From contig NC_044572.1 in assembly GCF_901933205.1 (NCBI RefSeq), forward strand, positions 73,715,465 to 73,779,464: 64,000 bases of DNA. The letters run 5' to 3'. The notes beneath the pieces were generated by a model. The model saw only the letters and a program-made list of their open reading frames with translations. It was not told where the DNA came from and searched no databases. The position numbers were made by a program, and so were the translations under genes. Shown one piece after another: positions 13,246 through 26,439 of the stretch. The stretch is from Camarhynchus parvulus (taxonomy: Eukaryota; Chordata; Aves; Passeriformes; Thraupidae). Positions within the stretch are counted from its first letter, which is position 1; each line of letters starts with the position of its first letter.

Positions 13246-13566
13246 TTAGCGGCTTGTTGTATTCACTTTGTTTAAAGCTCTCCTCAGCTGATTGGTTATC
13301 CTACTGGCAAAGACACTCCCACTCCACTTTAACAGGTGGATCCTGTCTATTCCCAGCACTACTGGATCCCCATAAAGACGGGAAGTCAGCACGCTAAGCA
13401 TGGATTTCTTAGTCCCTTGCAAGGAGTTTACCCACTGCTGTCTTCTGCTGCTTACTCTTGGTACAGACCAGTGGTTCAAGCTCATAGTTGGCTCTGATAC
13501 GTGACAAGAAGAGACTTTCTGCTCTTTGCCTGCTACCAGGACGCTGCTCACGCCCTGCAGTTTCAA
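13246..13566 (-). pseudogene. CR1 ORF1 esterase (SGNH hydrolase-like) remnant
   Basis: A 106-codon open frame on the minus strand resembles the C-terminal half of the esterase domain carried by CR1 ORF1 proteins. Residues 72-78 read GIDRIHL, matching the block V D-x-x-H pair of SGNH hydrolases (D74, H77; bases about 13333-13353). They are followed by SVFASRITNQLRRALN, like the conserved C-terminal helix of CR1 esterases. The N-terminal block with the catalytic Ser is not in this frame, and the region upstream (to about 14000) is broken. It sits 5' of the endonuclease remnant of the same element, as expected. It is a pseudogene fragment inside the LINE, not a host gene. Confidence 0.75.
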
Positions 13567-14088
13567 ATCTCCAGGGGAGGAGATATCTTAGGGGTTAATG
13601 ACCTCAGCCTTAGAGCTTGTACTCAATTGAGCAGAAATATCATGCAGCAAGGGTTTTGGCCTTGTCTGTGTAAGGCCTCAGTGAAGATTCTATCAATCGT
13701 TTGGTGCTTCACCATCTGATCAAGCCCACTCACAGCCCCTTCACATGGGAGCAACCCCTCAGCTAATACATTTGCCATGCAAGGACACCCTTGCTGCCTC
13801 CTTCACCCATGGAGAGGGTCCATAGGCAGTCCCATAGCTGGGGAGGTGCATCCTCCTTCTTGGCCAGCTCTGGGTGCAGGCCTTTGGCATGCCAGGAGAG
13901 TTGCTTCAGTATCTTGGGGTGCAGCATCATCATTGCTGAGCTGTTCCATCACATCCAGTGGTGTTTTTCTTCTCTTCTGGATGAGTTCTGTTATTTGCAC
14001 TCAGAGCTGTGGTCCAAGGCCTGGCAGCTGTATAACTGTGTTCCTGGCATAGTTGGAGCAGGATCTTGATGTTCCCTGGCCCCTAATC

Positions 14089-17000
14089 AGAAGTGAGCTA
14101 AACAACGTTATTTCACTGAAATGAAGGAGACCACCGGCTCTGAGAGATTAGGATCAATATTTTTGGAATGTAGATAAGGTAAAACAGTAGATAACCATGC
14201 CCATCCTACTCATTTGCTGCTTACAAGAATTCATCAGCCTAGTCTGAAATAAGTATTCATGCCAGGCTATCATTTTTTTTGACTAATTAAACTCTCTGGT
14301 ACCACTGCTTTTTGTAAAAAGGATGTAGGATAAGGGCCCCTATTGAGCTCAAAGACAAATTTAAATGTGTATCACATTATACTTATATTAGAATCTTTAG
14401 TACATTTTGCCTGAGAGGGACAGCTATCTCTCTATAAGAAGGGTATAATTGCAAGGGATGCATCTCCACAGGACTTCCACGATGAAATTGGAAGGTTATT
14501 TATAGTAAAGAATAAATGACTGCATGGTGTGGCAATGGCAAAATATTACTGAGAACTAGAGAAATAAAACATGACTTCTGAAGATGAAAGGTAAAAATGA
14601 ATAAAGGAATTTACAACAGATAAAATACAGGAGGCCAGAAAAATAATGACATGTAGCTATTGTGAATAAAATGGTAGCTGTAGGAAAAATGCATAACTGA
14701 CAACTAGATACTGAAGTGCTGAGGATATCAGCAATTCATTTTTCTCAATAGATTAGCAACTCCCACACACAATTTTTCATGGGATAACAATTCAAAAAGG
14801 ACAGTCAAGCTCCTTCCTTTTCAAAAGGTTAACCTCTAAAGAGAGTCAGAAGTTGCAAAGATAAATTAGCCTTTTTCTTACAATAGGATCTCAGTAAAGA
14901 TATGTGTCTTCCACCTAGGAGCAGCCTTAGCTTGTAGATCCCACTGCTGTTCTGAATAACAGCTAGGAGGCTGTAAGGATTCAGCTGGGTTTTATCCCCT
15001 GAAAACACTCATCAAACTCTACATCATATACAACTCTTCAACATCTCACATTTATACCAACAAATTGAGGAAAATGACTCTGTAGAAGAGGAGCTGAATC
15101 TTAAAAAAAGAAAACCAATTCCCTTCACACTCACTTGCCAAGGCTCACAGGCACAAATACATGCATGCCCAAGAGCTCTAGATGAAACTCACAGCAAAGA
15201 CATATATTTGGACTACCCTAGTCCAACCTGTATTTTGTAGTTTCTTCTTAGGTTGGATATCTTGTTGCATTTGGATATGCCTATTGTACCTTCGAGGTGC
15301 TCACAGAGATCAGTCTTTCCATCCTGTCTTACTTTTCAGAGTCATTTGAATTTCTCTTTTTTTCTTTCCTAGAGACAGAGGGAATGGTCAGAGCTACAGC
15401 TGCAGTCCTTTCCCTTTCCACCAATATCTTGGGATTGCCTGTGTCTGAAAGTCTGACCTTGATTTTCATCATGTAGTCTTGTGTTTTCCATGAATGTTTT
15501 AGTGTTATGTGTCAGCTTGTGATCTTGATGACCTGCTGCTTTAAGCATTGTCTCCTGCTGCCATTCTTAACCACGTTTCCCTTTTTCTGTTGCTTCTACA
15601 CTCAGGTGTACTCTTTCAATCTCCACACACAGTAGATTTTACATTTTTATTACATTTCTGTAAACCACACCAAAAAAATCTGCTTGATAAAAGTGAGTTA
15701 CAAAAAGAGCTCCTTACTGTAGATAAATGTAGGATACTAACTTCCACCTTTATTTATAAAGTTGATTAAATGCATGTGAACAGAATTAAAATGTACAAGA
15801 AAGCAGGACCTCCAGTTTTCCAAATCTTCTCCCCCTTTTTTACTGAAGAGTTGATTTGGAAATGATATTCAAAGAGAGAATAAATGCAATGAAAATTAAT
15901 AATGTGTGAGATTTGAACGCATGAACAAATGAGATAGATTTACATTGCTTCAAATAATTATAAGAAAATGTTGCCAAATATTATGGCTGATGATACAAAG
16001 TACTTCTGAGGATGCAGGCGGGCCACTATTACCATTGTTGAAATACCTCCACTATTACCATTGTTGAAATACCACCACTATTTCCAGTGTTGAAATATGG
16101 GGTCCACACATGAAAACCTTGGCAGAGCTCACCATAGAGGAAAGCATTTATCCCTACCATAAGGAATTTTAAAATACTTTTTGTTCATTTAACATTGTCA
16201 GGAAAAGAATTTCCACAATAACAGCCAGGATACCATTTGGCACTTGAGGTTGTATAAAAACAGAATGACAAGTGGTTGATTTGCTAGACCATATCAGCCT
16301 CAGACACTTTTAATTTTATAGCACGTCCAAGTTACTATGAACAGTGTCTCAAGCCTTAGACCAATATTTGGTAAAAAATACAAAGCTTTGTGAAGGACAT
16401 GTTGCAAAATCTAAATGTTGATAGACATTGACTAGCACAATCTGAAATTCTTCCCTACCCTGCTTTTATACCCTAATTCTAAACAACAAGACTCTTCCTA
16501 TGATGGTGGTATTGAACTTGGGCCTAACTACTTTTTCCTTTGATTTCATTAGATTTTAACACTAAAAGAATTTTACAGATTTTTTTTTCCAAATGCAAAA
16601 CAAAAAAGATATTCTCTTACATGTAGTAAAGTTTTTGTTCACTGTCAAAAAGGAACCATGGAAACCATGGAATTGAACATTGACCTAAGAAACAGCTGCT
16701 GTACCTCTCAGTGATGTGAAGGTGGTTCTGTTCTGCATGCAGCCATATGAATTACCTTTTACTGCTGCTTACTATGCCATGTTAGCTTTTCACGTGCCGC
16801 ATGACTATAGCATCTGGTATTTTTCTCTTGCGCAAAGCCAAGAACAAACTGTGGCATATAGGTATGTACCTTTTAAACTTGAACAGGTTCTGTTACCATG
16901 AATTGGAAGAGTGTAGTCAGAAAATGCATTTCACAGCTAGGAGTTTCTGAGAACACAGTGAAGGGGTTTCACCTGGCATCTGTTTTCTGGATACTCACTG

Positions 17001-19224
17001 TTACAGGCACTGCTGTCACTCGGCTGTTTCCTTCATCTTGCAGGGCATTTCAGTGCGATAGTAGAAATGACAGAAGGAATCAGCTGGAGTCTGGTAAAGT
17101 TTAAACAGAGTCAGCAGCATCTGTTAGAATACCTTTGGAAAAAGGTCTGATTTCTAGCTCAAACTTCACAAAACTTCACAAGCTCAGTTGCTTTTAGACA
17201 TGCTTGTGAGAAAATGTAGTATTTAATTCAAGGTCACACTGAAGAGAATGGATGAAGTCAGACTTTCAGAGACCAGTTCCTAATACTTCTTCACGTACAA
17301 GTAACTTAAATAATAGATAAAGCCTTTTTACTACAAGCCCTGGAAATAAAATGTTTATGGGATGAGACAAAGATATTAAAGGAGTTTCTTAGATTCAGGC
17401 AGAAATCAGAAAACTTAGGTTACTTACCTTTATCTGCTTTATTTACCCAAATTTAAAATGGAATTGTCAATACTTTCAGCCTCGTATGGCTTTTTCCAAA
17501 ATATATGCCTTAAAGCTGATGAGATGGAGAATGAATACAAAGCAGTGGGAGTCATGTAATTTAACACAGTGAAACCCTCCTATTCCCTTTCTTGCCTTCA
17601 CACTTTTGGTATCCTTCATCAAACCTTGAACCAATAATGATGATTCAGTCTGTGTACACTGTGATCATCCAGATACTCAATCAGAGCAATATGTAAAAAA
17701 GCTGTATTGTCAGCCTGCTTTTTCTTAGTACTTATTACCCCAGTATCAGGAGTTAATTTTTTTCTGTTTGCTTCTCTTTCCTGAAATTTTATTTGAATAC
17801 TTTTTTCTTTTCCCATTATATTACAATAATTCATCAAGTAAAGCACATTACAACTATTCCTCTCTCCTTTAACTCTAATATTTCTACATGTAGGAAAAAT
17901 ACCTTATCTATCAGAGGATAAAACTATGGCAAATGTATTATCTTTTATGTGTTACTGTATATGAGCTTATCGGAAGAAAAGGCTTTAAATTGTGCAAGTT
18001 TATGAAATTCTAAGCAAAAAGGTATTCTAACTCATCACAATTTTGAGCAGTCTTACCTATGAACTAACAATGAATACATAAAATATCAACCCACAGGGTA
18101 ACTCCTTCAAGGTTATAAGCACTTGAAACTTACAGCCAATGAATACCTTTGCAACCATAGTCACCATGACAGAGTAAATACACTGATTCAATTCTATTGC
18201 ATTCCACAATCAGAAATATGGAGAAAAGCCATAGAATAATTTCTAAGATAATAAGCTGTAACACCTAAAACTAGAAGACAAGATATACTGAAGCAGTACA
18301 AAGAAAAAAAATATTAACTTGTCTGTCCCCGAGATATCACAGCTCCCACTTAAATACCCACATCTTAACATAACTCACACTGCAAACTGGTTTGTGGTCT
18401 GTTTATGGTACTTCAGCTGTCAATTATTTCTGAGCAACTGACACTGACTAGGTGATGTGTATGTACAATATGTTCAGCAAACCAAAATATAATGTATATA
18501 GGAGGAAAAAAAATCAGAAAACATGAAGAAAATGTTATGTCAGGTAACACTTCTGACCTTTTCCTGTAACAATATGTTTTAACTTACTATATCTGTAAGT
18601 TACCAGTAATGGATTAGAATAGCAGTCTAAAGGAGATGGAGAAAAGGGTGTTTTTATAATATTGGCAATAAAGTTTAGAGGAGGTTTGCATAGAAACAGC
18701 AACACCATGGAAATATTATAAATACATCTAGAAAATATGTTTTATTTATGGGACAAGCAAAAATCACATTTGGTCCTATGTTAATTTATTAAGTTTTGAA
18801 TTCATATGTTGTATCACAAATGTCAGTCATCAGGTTCTTTATTTCGGTGAATAGAGATGGTCAGGTTTAAGCAATAATTGTAAACGTGTTTGGCATGCTA
18901 TTTATAGCCACCAGTAATACAAAGCAGAAGGAGACTTAAATGACTACAATAACTTCAAAAATCATTCCTGAACTTAAAATTTTTAAAAACATCAACATAG
19001 ATTCAAAAGCATATTTGTCTCCAAATGTATATTTACATTTGAATATGGATTTCCTTTTCCATGTTGATTAGTTGCAAAGATTGCATTGGTAGAAAAGAAA
19101 TCACAGTTTTTTGTTACAAATAATATAGTAATTATATTGGATTATGCAAGAGAAGGTATATGCCAGGTCTTGTCCACTGAGAAAGAAATCATTAATTTAA
19201 ATAATTTATTATATCTGGCTTACA
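14089..19224. other. Unique AT-rich DNA without genes
   Basis: No gene or known repeat family was recognised. It contains a 26-bp minisatellite (16024-16101). The 61- and 68-codon frames near 16716-17104 have no family resemblance. Confidence 0.65.
16024..16101. repeat. Minisatellite, 3 copies of a 26-bp unit
   Basis: Three head-to-tail 26-bp copies start at 16024, 16050 and 16076. Each has the core CACTATTnCCAnTGTTGAAAT. Copies 1 and 2 differ at two positions; copy 3 has diverged more. Confidence 0.9.
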
Positions 19225-20197
19225 TGGCAAGGTTTTGGTAGCAGGAGGGTGGGAGGGACTGCAGGGGTGGCATCTGAGAGAAGATTTCAGGAGCTGTTCC
19301 CATGTTGGATGCTTCCATACTGGAGTTCCAGCAGACTACAAGAGGGACCTGCCTCTGGCCAGAGCTGAGCCAACCAAGGACAGTGGTTCCACCTGTTGCA
19401 CAGCATATTTAAGAAAGGGTAAAAAATGCTGTGCAGCAGCAGCTGGGAAGGAGGATTGAAAATATGAGAGAGAGACAACCCTGCGGGACCAAACTGTGGT
19501 GAAACAGGCTCTTGTAGCCCATGAAAGACCATGGTGGATTAGGTATCCGCTCTGCAGGCCATTGAGAACCCGCTGGTGGAGCAGGTGGATATGCCCTGAG
19601 GAAAGCTACAGATTGTGGAGAGCCCATGCAGGAGCATACTCCTGGTAGGATCAGTGGTGCCCACACTGGAGTAGGCTGTTCCTGAAGGACACATGGAAAG
19701 GACCCATCCCAGAGCAGCTCTTGTAGAATTGGAGTCTGTGGGAAAGATACACATTGGAGCCCTTGGTGAAGGATTGTATGCCATGGGTGGGAATCCATGC
19801 TAGAGCTGCAGAGTTGTGTGTGAGGAGGAAAGAGTGGGAAAGACAATGCTTCATGAACTGACCAAAAATCCTATTTCCCATGCACCTGCACCACTAAGAA
19901 GAAGGAAGAGTTAGAAGTGAAATTGAGCCTGGTAAGAAAGGAGGGGCAGGGTGTGAAAGTGTTTTAAATTTTGTTTTACTTCTCACTATCTCATCTGTTA
20001 CAAATAATTTTCAATATATTAAAATATTTTCCCCAAGGTGAGTCTGTTTTCCGTGATGGTAATTGGTAGGTGGTTTCCCTGTCCTTTTCTTGACCCATGA
20101 TTTTTCATTGTATTTTCTCCCCTGTCATCTTGATGGAAGGGGAATAGTACAGTGGCTTGGTGGGCACCTGGCAACCAGCCAAGGTCAATACACTACT
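19225..20197 (+). mobile_element. Solo LTR, ERVL-type avian family
   Basis: In plus orientation it starts TGGCAAGGTTTTGGTAGCAG. It carries a TATA-like TATTTAAG at about 19405, then GGAGCAGG/GGACCCA-type imperfect repeats through the middle (19550-19800). It ends with GGGCACCTGGCAACCAGCCA and a diverged terminal CAATACACTACT. This order and these end sequences match a common bird LTR family (about 1 kb) as I recall it. The final CA is mutated and no target-site duplication is visible, so the copy is old. The frames of up to 145 codons on the minus strand lie wholly inside the LTR and are chance frames. Confidence 0.85.
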
Positions 20198-20684
20198 TTT
20201 ATCTAGAACAAAATATTTAGTATATATTTTTAAAAATGTACAAATAAATCCCTTATATGTATGTGCATTTCTTATCACTTATATTATTTACTGTGGGGGT
20301 ATTTTTGCTGTTTAAGGAGTTTGTTTTTTTGTGTTTTCTTTATTTATAATAACTTCAGGAATTTCAAATTGTTAGTTTTCCCTTTCTTTGCCAAAGTTCT
20401 GGGAGATTTAAATAATTACTTGGTGTAGGAATCAATTTGTTTTCAAATTGAAATTTAATCATGCCTTATTCCTCTATTTTAAATATTTATTTAACTGCAA
20501 CAAAGACCCAAAGTTCCTGGTATCTAAAGAAGTCACATCAAGACCACGATAATATTTTTTTTCCAAATCATTCAGACATAACTTCAAGGGTTAAATGCAC
20601 AATACCTATCAATAGCTACCAGATATTTGGTGATCCAGTAACATATCAAAAGCATAAATGATCAAATTTCTTGGAAAAAAAAGT

Positions 20685-20722
20685 TGGCATATATCCTTTA
20701 TGATGGCATATATCCTTTATGC
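20685..20722. repeat. 19-bp tandem duplication with internal palindrome
   Basis: TGGCATATATCCTTTATG occurs at 20685 and again at 20704, next to each other. The second copy also forms a small inverted repeat, GATGGCATA ... TATGCCATC. Confidence 0.85.
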
Positions 20723-21670
20723 CATCATTTTAATGCCAGCCACAATTTTAAAGTCTGTGTTAGGAGAAACCTGGAAAACAGGCATCAGATGACATTTGGC
20801 AAAGAACTTGCAGACCAGTTTATCTTATTAGCTTGATCAATGGATCCTCAAGTGCAGGAAGAATAAAACCTCGGTTTTATTCTTAAATTTTGATAATGCA
20901 AGCAATACTCCAGTGGTAAGTAAAGGCAGATAAACAATACAATCATTGCTCATGAACAGTGTGAAATATACAAATAAGCATTTTCAAAACAAAGACACTT
21001 TTGTGAACATTATTTACAATACAGACAAATTTAACAAACTCCAGAACCAAAAATATATGAGAAAAACAGAATCCTTTCTTCTCAGATGGAATTACTCATC
21101 ACATTAAATTAACTTCTTTTGTATGAACTAATTTTGTAAAAACAACATTTCAAAGACTGATTTTGTCTTATTTCAAGGCATAGAAATTGTTTTCCAAGAA
21201 AAAATCTGAGGCATTTCCAAGTTTATCCCATCCATTGCTTTTTGATGAAAATCCAGGATTTCTAGCAGTTGTTTCTTTTCACACCCTCTCCAGCCTCATT
21301 CACAGAAAGTTTGACTCATGGAAAGTGTTTGTTTCTTCAGAACCATGAACACAAATGAAGGAAATAATAAAAAATATAAAATAAGAAAAAGCTTGAAATA
21401 AAACATTCAAATACCATGTGCAGCTGCTTCAGTCCCCGTTTTTAATCCATTTGAGACTTTGTCATCAAGATTGTGTTTTCCAATTCCTGTGATGGCAGTA
21501 GGTCTTACAGTGCACAAATGCTCAGCAACAAAAAGAGCAACAAAAGAGAGTTCATAACAGGAGATTTAACTCCATGGACCCAGCTTCTAGAAAAGAAGTG
21601 TGGCAAAAGATGAACCCTGCAAATAACTAGAAAAGCATTCTAATCATAATATATATTTGTGAACAGAAAC

Positions 21671-21686
21671 TTTTTTTTTTTTTTTT
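21671..21686. repeat. Poly(T) run of 16
   Basis: An uninterrupted T run. No element body is visible on the minus strand upstream of it to make this a retroposon tail. Confidence 0.85.
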
Positions 21687-24083
21687 AGTAAAAAATCTTC
21701 CATGGATGTTGAGATTTATATTTTCTCAGTTTTTCCCCTATTTAATGAACCTCACTTTATGCCCAAAAGTAAGTCTAGGTTCATCCCATTTTGAAAAGTC
21801 TGTTATACGCAGTTTTTTCTTGGAAATTGCCTTGGGAAAAAAATCATATAGGCACCTTGCTTTTATGAATGCAACAAATATGGTATCCTGACTCAACCTG
21901 CCATCACTGCTGCTGTGACCCTTCTGGCTCTGTCAGCAATGGAGAAAAAAATATTATGCCTTCTCAAACACAATGCAATCTCTAATTTTGATTTAAAAAA
22001 CTCAATTCAAGCTTAATTATTATGTTATTAATCCATTAAAAAAGTGCAAAGGATGCAACTTTCTTATTTTAGACAGCATTCAACAGTTTCCTTTATACAA
22101 CTAAAATTGATTTTTACTGTTCACAATCTTTAAAAGCAGCCTGTTATTCAAATACACACACAAAGTGAATAAACAGGTAAAGTTTTAACATATGAAATTC
22201 CTGGATGAAGTGTACTTAAGTTTATCTGGATGTCAATTTAAGAGAAGCAAAACCAAATAACATCCTAATAACAAAGCCTGGTTTTAACCCCCAAAATTTT
22301 ATCTTTTGCCAAAATCTCTTTGGAGGGGTTATAATTTGTGAGGAAGTAGCTGAAAAGGATTGAAAATGTTTTCAGAGTAACAGAAACTGCTAGAAAGGTA
22401 TTTGGTTAGTTTATCCTGCGCTAGCAATTTTTATTTTTGTAATGCAAAGTTGTTGTTCTTATACCATATATACATATTTTCCACACAACACTGTTTCTAG
22501 AATTGCAAAATCAGATAGAGAAACGAAATAAAATCTGCATTTATTTCTGGCTATAAATGTACAACACTGAGGTATGTCCCATGAAATGAAGATAAAGTTC
22601 ATAATAGCTAAGCAGTGAAGGTAAAATAGGTCATTTTTAGTATGAAAGAATACAATGCGGCACAATGTCTAATTCCACTTTGCATCACTAAATGCTGTAC
22701 TTTACTCCTGTGAAGTAAAATTACCAATGACAAGAGACAATATATTAGAATATTTATTTAGAACATCACAATTGAAGTATGCAATGTTTATTGTGCTGAA
22801 ATGTATAATTGCAATTAAATGAGAAAAGTATTTTAGTTAGTGAAATATTTTGTTTAGTGTAGCTGAGATTTTGTTTATTCACCTCAAGCTTATGAAATTT
22901 TAATCATTAAGATATATTAAAATGTTTATGTGATGGTAATGTTCATTCTATACACTGCTTGCAGTCACTCCTCAAAAAGTTGTTAGAACTAAGGTGAGGA
23001 ACAACAGTTTTCAGCAGCAAATAGTAAGTTTATTTTTCAGTTTAAAACAAAATCTATAAATTGTGGCTCAATGTGAACATATCACAGCATTTTTTCCCTG
23101 TGAAAATAATACATGCTAGTTTTCAGGCATTTGAAGTATTCTTTTATTAACACTAATGTCAGTTAAAAGTTTAATTTATCAATTCTATTTCTTTAGCCTA
23201 GTGCTGTTAAATATATGCAGTTTTAATTTTTAATTGTCACTTAGCCCATGTTAATTAAACATAAAATAATCAGACCTATTAATGGGAAAAACCTCAAAGA
23301 AGAGTTTTCTCATAAAATGGTCCCCTTAAAACATTCTTCTTGCTAGTATGAATATATTCAGTGCTGCTTTTGTGTTTCAAGAAAGAGTAATGCATTACTT
23401 TAGCCAATCATCTCTTAATTTATTTTTCATACACAACTGATAAACAAGGTTTGCAATGCTTGGTAATGAGCTGTATTCTATGATGAAGTAAAAGAGGTGT
23501 TAATTGTTTCTGATTGACAGAAAACTAAAATTATTAGATGTGTCACTTTGGATAGTCCCTGAGGCCTCAAAAACAAGGACAAAGAGTTTCTCAAATGAGT
23601 TGCTGCAGGCCTGTGAATAGGAATGTCTCATGCAGGTACCTGCACTTTCCAAACTGCAAAATGTTCATCAGAAATAACAAATTAATTGTAGGTGTAATTA
23701 AGAGTCAGATAAAGGAAGGTTTGTGAGTGCAATCATGGCAGCTAAAAACACCAGTTCTCCCACCAGCCTGCATCCTTTCAGTCACCTCACCATTTCTTAG
23801 GTATTGTTGTATCTTTAGGACTTCATTTGCATTGCCAAGCAGTTTGGAATTAAAAGAAGAAGATTGGTAAATCAAAGCAGTAGATAGTGAGGCTTCTCAT
23901 ACCTTAACTAAGTGAGCCTTAGGAAAATTAGGAGTAGTCTCTTGACAAAAATATCCTCATTTGTCACACATGCAATGCTTTAAAATGTTTAGCAACCAAA
24001 ACAGTCATTCTCCCTCAACTGATGCCTCCATTTCTGAGAAGCATCACACTCTTCTTTCACCTCTTCCTGGAGTAAGGTAGGAA

Positions 24084-24136
24084 TTATTGTCCCTACTGCC
24101 CTATTGTCCCTATTGTCCCTATTGTCCCTATTGTCA
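24084..24136. repeat. 9-bp tandem repeat (TATTGTCCC)n
   Basis: About six copies of TATTGTCCC. The second copy is altered (TACTGCCC) and the last is cut short, a short minisatellite-like array. Confidence 0.85.
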
Positions 24137-26439
24137 TTGGTCTTTTAAAATTCTTACTTGCAAAATGCTTCTACTTCCATTTGTACTATTTTCTGTGAAG
24201 CTGCGGTGACAGCTGTCCAGTCTTCACAGGGATGCTATCTTCAGTTTCCAGAAAAAGATCACATTATGCCCAAGCCTTTAGATTTCACCTGGGGTTTCCA
24301 TACCTTGAGGAAGTAGCAGTATCTATGTGTTCTCAATTGCCTATAGTCCCTATTTGCACACAGAAATATTCACAAATAAAAAAGATTGCAGTTTTAACCT
24401 AGTAACCAAATATTTCTTGTTTTCCCAAGAGCTTTGAAAAGTTCCACCGCATGCTTTATGCTAAAACACTTAACTTCTAGTCACACAGCCCTAATTCAGT
24501 CCCCTGTGTTTAAACATTTCTTTCCCTTCCCTCTTTGCTTTGATTGTCTCACAACTTATATCAGACAAATTAGCTACTGATAGCCCTTCATAGACCCTGT
24601 TTTCTCCCTGGCATCTGCTTTCAAGAATAGGTGGCAAGCATATACAAACAAATAAAGCACCTAAACTACTTAATGGTTCCTAAGGATTTTCTTCCATGTA
24701 TTGCAACATGAAGAATCCATTAAAATTAATTATTCCAATACTTTTTTTTCTCCTCCTGCAAGCGATATCATGCAGGCATTTATACTTTATAATCAGACAA
24801 GAATCAGAATATATTGAACTGATAAGGACTTGATAATTTCTAAATGAGATTAAATTGGGCACTGAGAATAGTTGACTATTCTGAGCTCAATATACAAGTT
24901 ATATTTTGTTAAAAAAATTAATTAGTTAGACTGAGCCCTAGAAGGGAGATTTTTTTCATGGTAAACCTCTGAAGCTGGGGATTCAGGGTGCAAATTTGTG
25001 CTAAGGGAGCAGTGAGAGGCAAAGTAGGGATTTTACAGCAAAAATAGAGATAGTGCAGTGGTGGACAGGAAACAACCCCAGTAAGACCTTTGAGGGAATG
25101 GATCAGGAGCAATTGGATAAAATTTCTTCTAACTCAAAAAAGGCAGCAAGAAACTTAACCTGGAGTTAAAGGGTCTTCCAATTCCATGATTTAGAATGTT
25201 AAGTATGATAGTTTCTATTTAAATATAACTCAAACTCTCAAATATAGATTATATATCTGATGCCTTCTTTTGGGAAATAGTGATAAGGAAAACTTCTCAG
25301 CAAATTCACTTGAAAGAAGGTCCTGTTATTGTAGTGCTCATGGAGTAGTGTAGGAAAGTGAGCACCTAACAGGAAAAAAAATCAGTGGCCTGTTTTAGAA
25401 CTTCCAGCATAATTTTCCATTTTGGAGATTTCTGAAAATACAAGATAGCCAGGTATCAATGGAAAATTTTGCCACTTGTGCAAGAACATTTTTATCACAT
25501 CTTATCCCTTGATCCTTTCTTCTTACTACATTGTTTTGAGAAAGTCACTCCTTTTTTCCTTTTTAATTACCTTCTGAGCCTAGTATAGCCCCTCTACAGA
25601 GCAGAACTGGATACACAGAAATATGTAGCAGAGACTCAATAAATCAATAACAAAAATCTGGATATATTTATGTGTTATCTATTTCCATTACACATATACA
25701 GCAGTCTTCTGACAAAGCTGATCACAAATATCCAGTTGGGTAATTATGGTCTTAGATAACCATGTCTCAAATGAAAGCAGAATTGTATAGAACAAATATA
25801 ATTTTAAAAAATAATTCTGAAAGGAAACAAAGGAAATATTTTTATTTCGTTATTTATCTGTATACTCGTTGTGTAACAGCACACCACTGTCCTTACAACT
25901 GATGTGATGTCATAACATGTCTTTCATAGCAGAATATTTGTTCACATTATTTTATGGAACCTGGAAAACATCTAGTTTGTTCTAGCTGGGGACGTTGTTT
26001 AAAAAAAAACAACAAAAGCTTATTTAATGGTTTTTGGTACTTCATAAAAAAAAAATAGAAAATCATGGCAGTAGAAATAACTGGAATCAAAAAGAAAAGC
26101 ATTGTAAAAATGTTAACTTTGAATCAATGCAAGGCATTTAAAGAACATTATTTGTAATATTTCCATTGCAAAGAAATAAAACATAATGTAAATATTACCA
26201 GGTCACAAATGATTACCCAATACACTTCCTGAGTCACCTCGAACTGTGAAGACTGGTCTACTCATAAAGGTTAACTTCAATAGGAAATTCAGCAGTGAGC
26301 AGATCCTTTAGCAGATAAAACTAAGGAAATAGGAAATTTGTGAAAAGCTGCCAACTCTTCAAAGTTATAACATTGAAAGTATAAGTATTTAAGCAGAAAA
26401 ATATGGAAAGTTTAGCAGGAGATCAGCTTAGATAAACTA

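Larger units (their letters stand above)
11315..14088 (-). mobile_element. Long degenerate CR1 LINE with ORF1, EN and RT remnants
   Basis: Read on the minus strand, the parts come in CR1 order. ORF1 esterase remnant lies at about 14000-13240, an endonuclease-like region at about 13140-12700, reverse transcriptase palm and thumb at about 12460-11700, and the 3' region at about 11700-11315. The plus strand near 11316-11450 reads as the complement of the CR1 3' region (TCAGAGCAGGTTGCTTGAGG, then GGACAGAGACTGCAAGGCCT). All frames carry stops and frameshifts. The span of about 2.8 kb is well below the roughly 4.5 kb of a full CR1, and the missing part is mostly N-terminal RT around 12480-12700. 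The terminal octamer repeat is not seen at the 3' end. This is a dead element, inserted long ago. Confidence 0.9.
20198..26439. other. Unique AT-rich DNA without genes
   Basis: No gene is recognisable. Contents are simple repeats (20685-20722, 21671-21686, 24084-24136) and A/T runs. The part at 23380-23530 lacks low complexity and might be conserved, but nothing in the sequence alone proves it. Confidence 0.65.

Noticed and set aside
16024..16101. 26-bp repeats as a CRISPR array
   Set aside because: The copies are directly adjacent with no spacers between them.
19409..19846. 145-codon minus-strand ORF
   Set aside because: It lies entirely within the solo LTR at 19225-20197 and is antisense to its promoter direction.
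24084..24136. Repeat array as a CRISPR
   Set aside because: The 9-bp units are head-to-tail with no spacers, and the genome is vertebrate.
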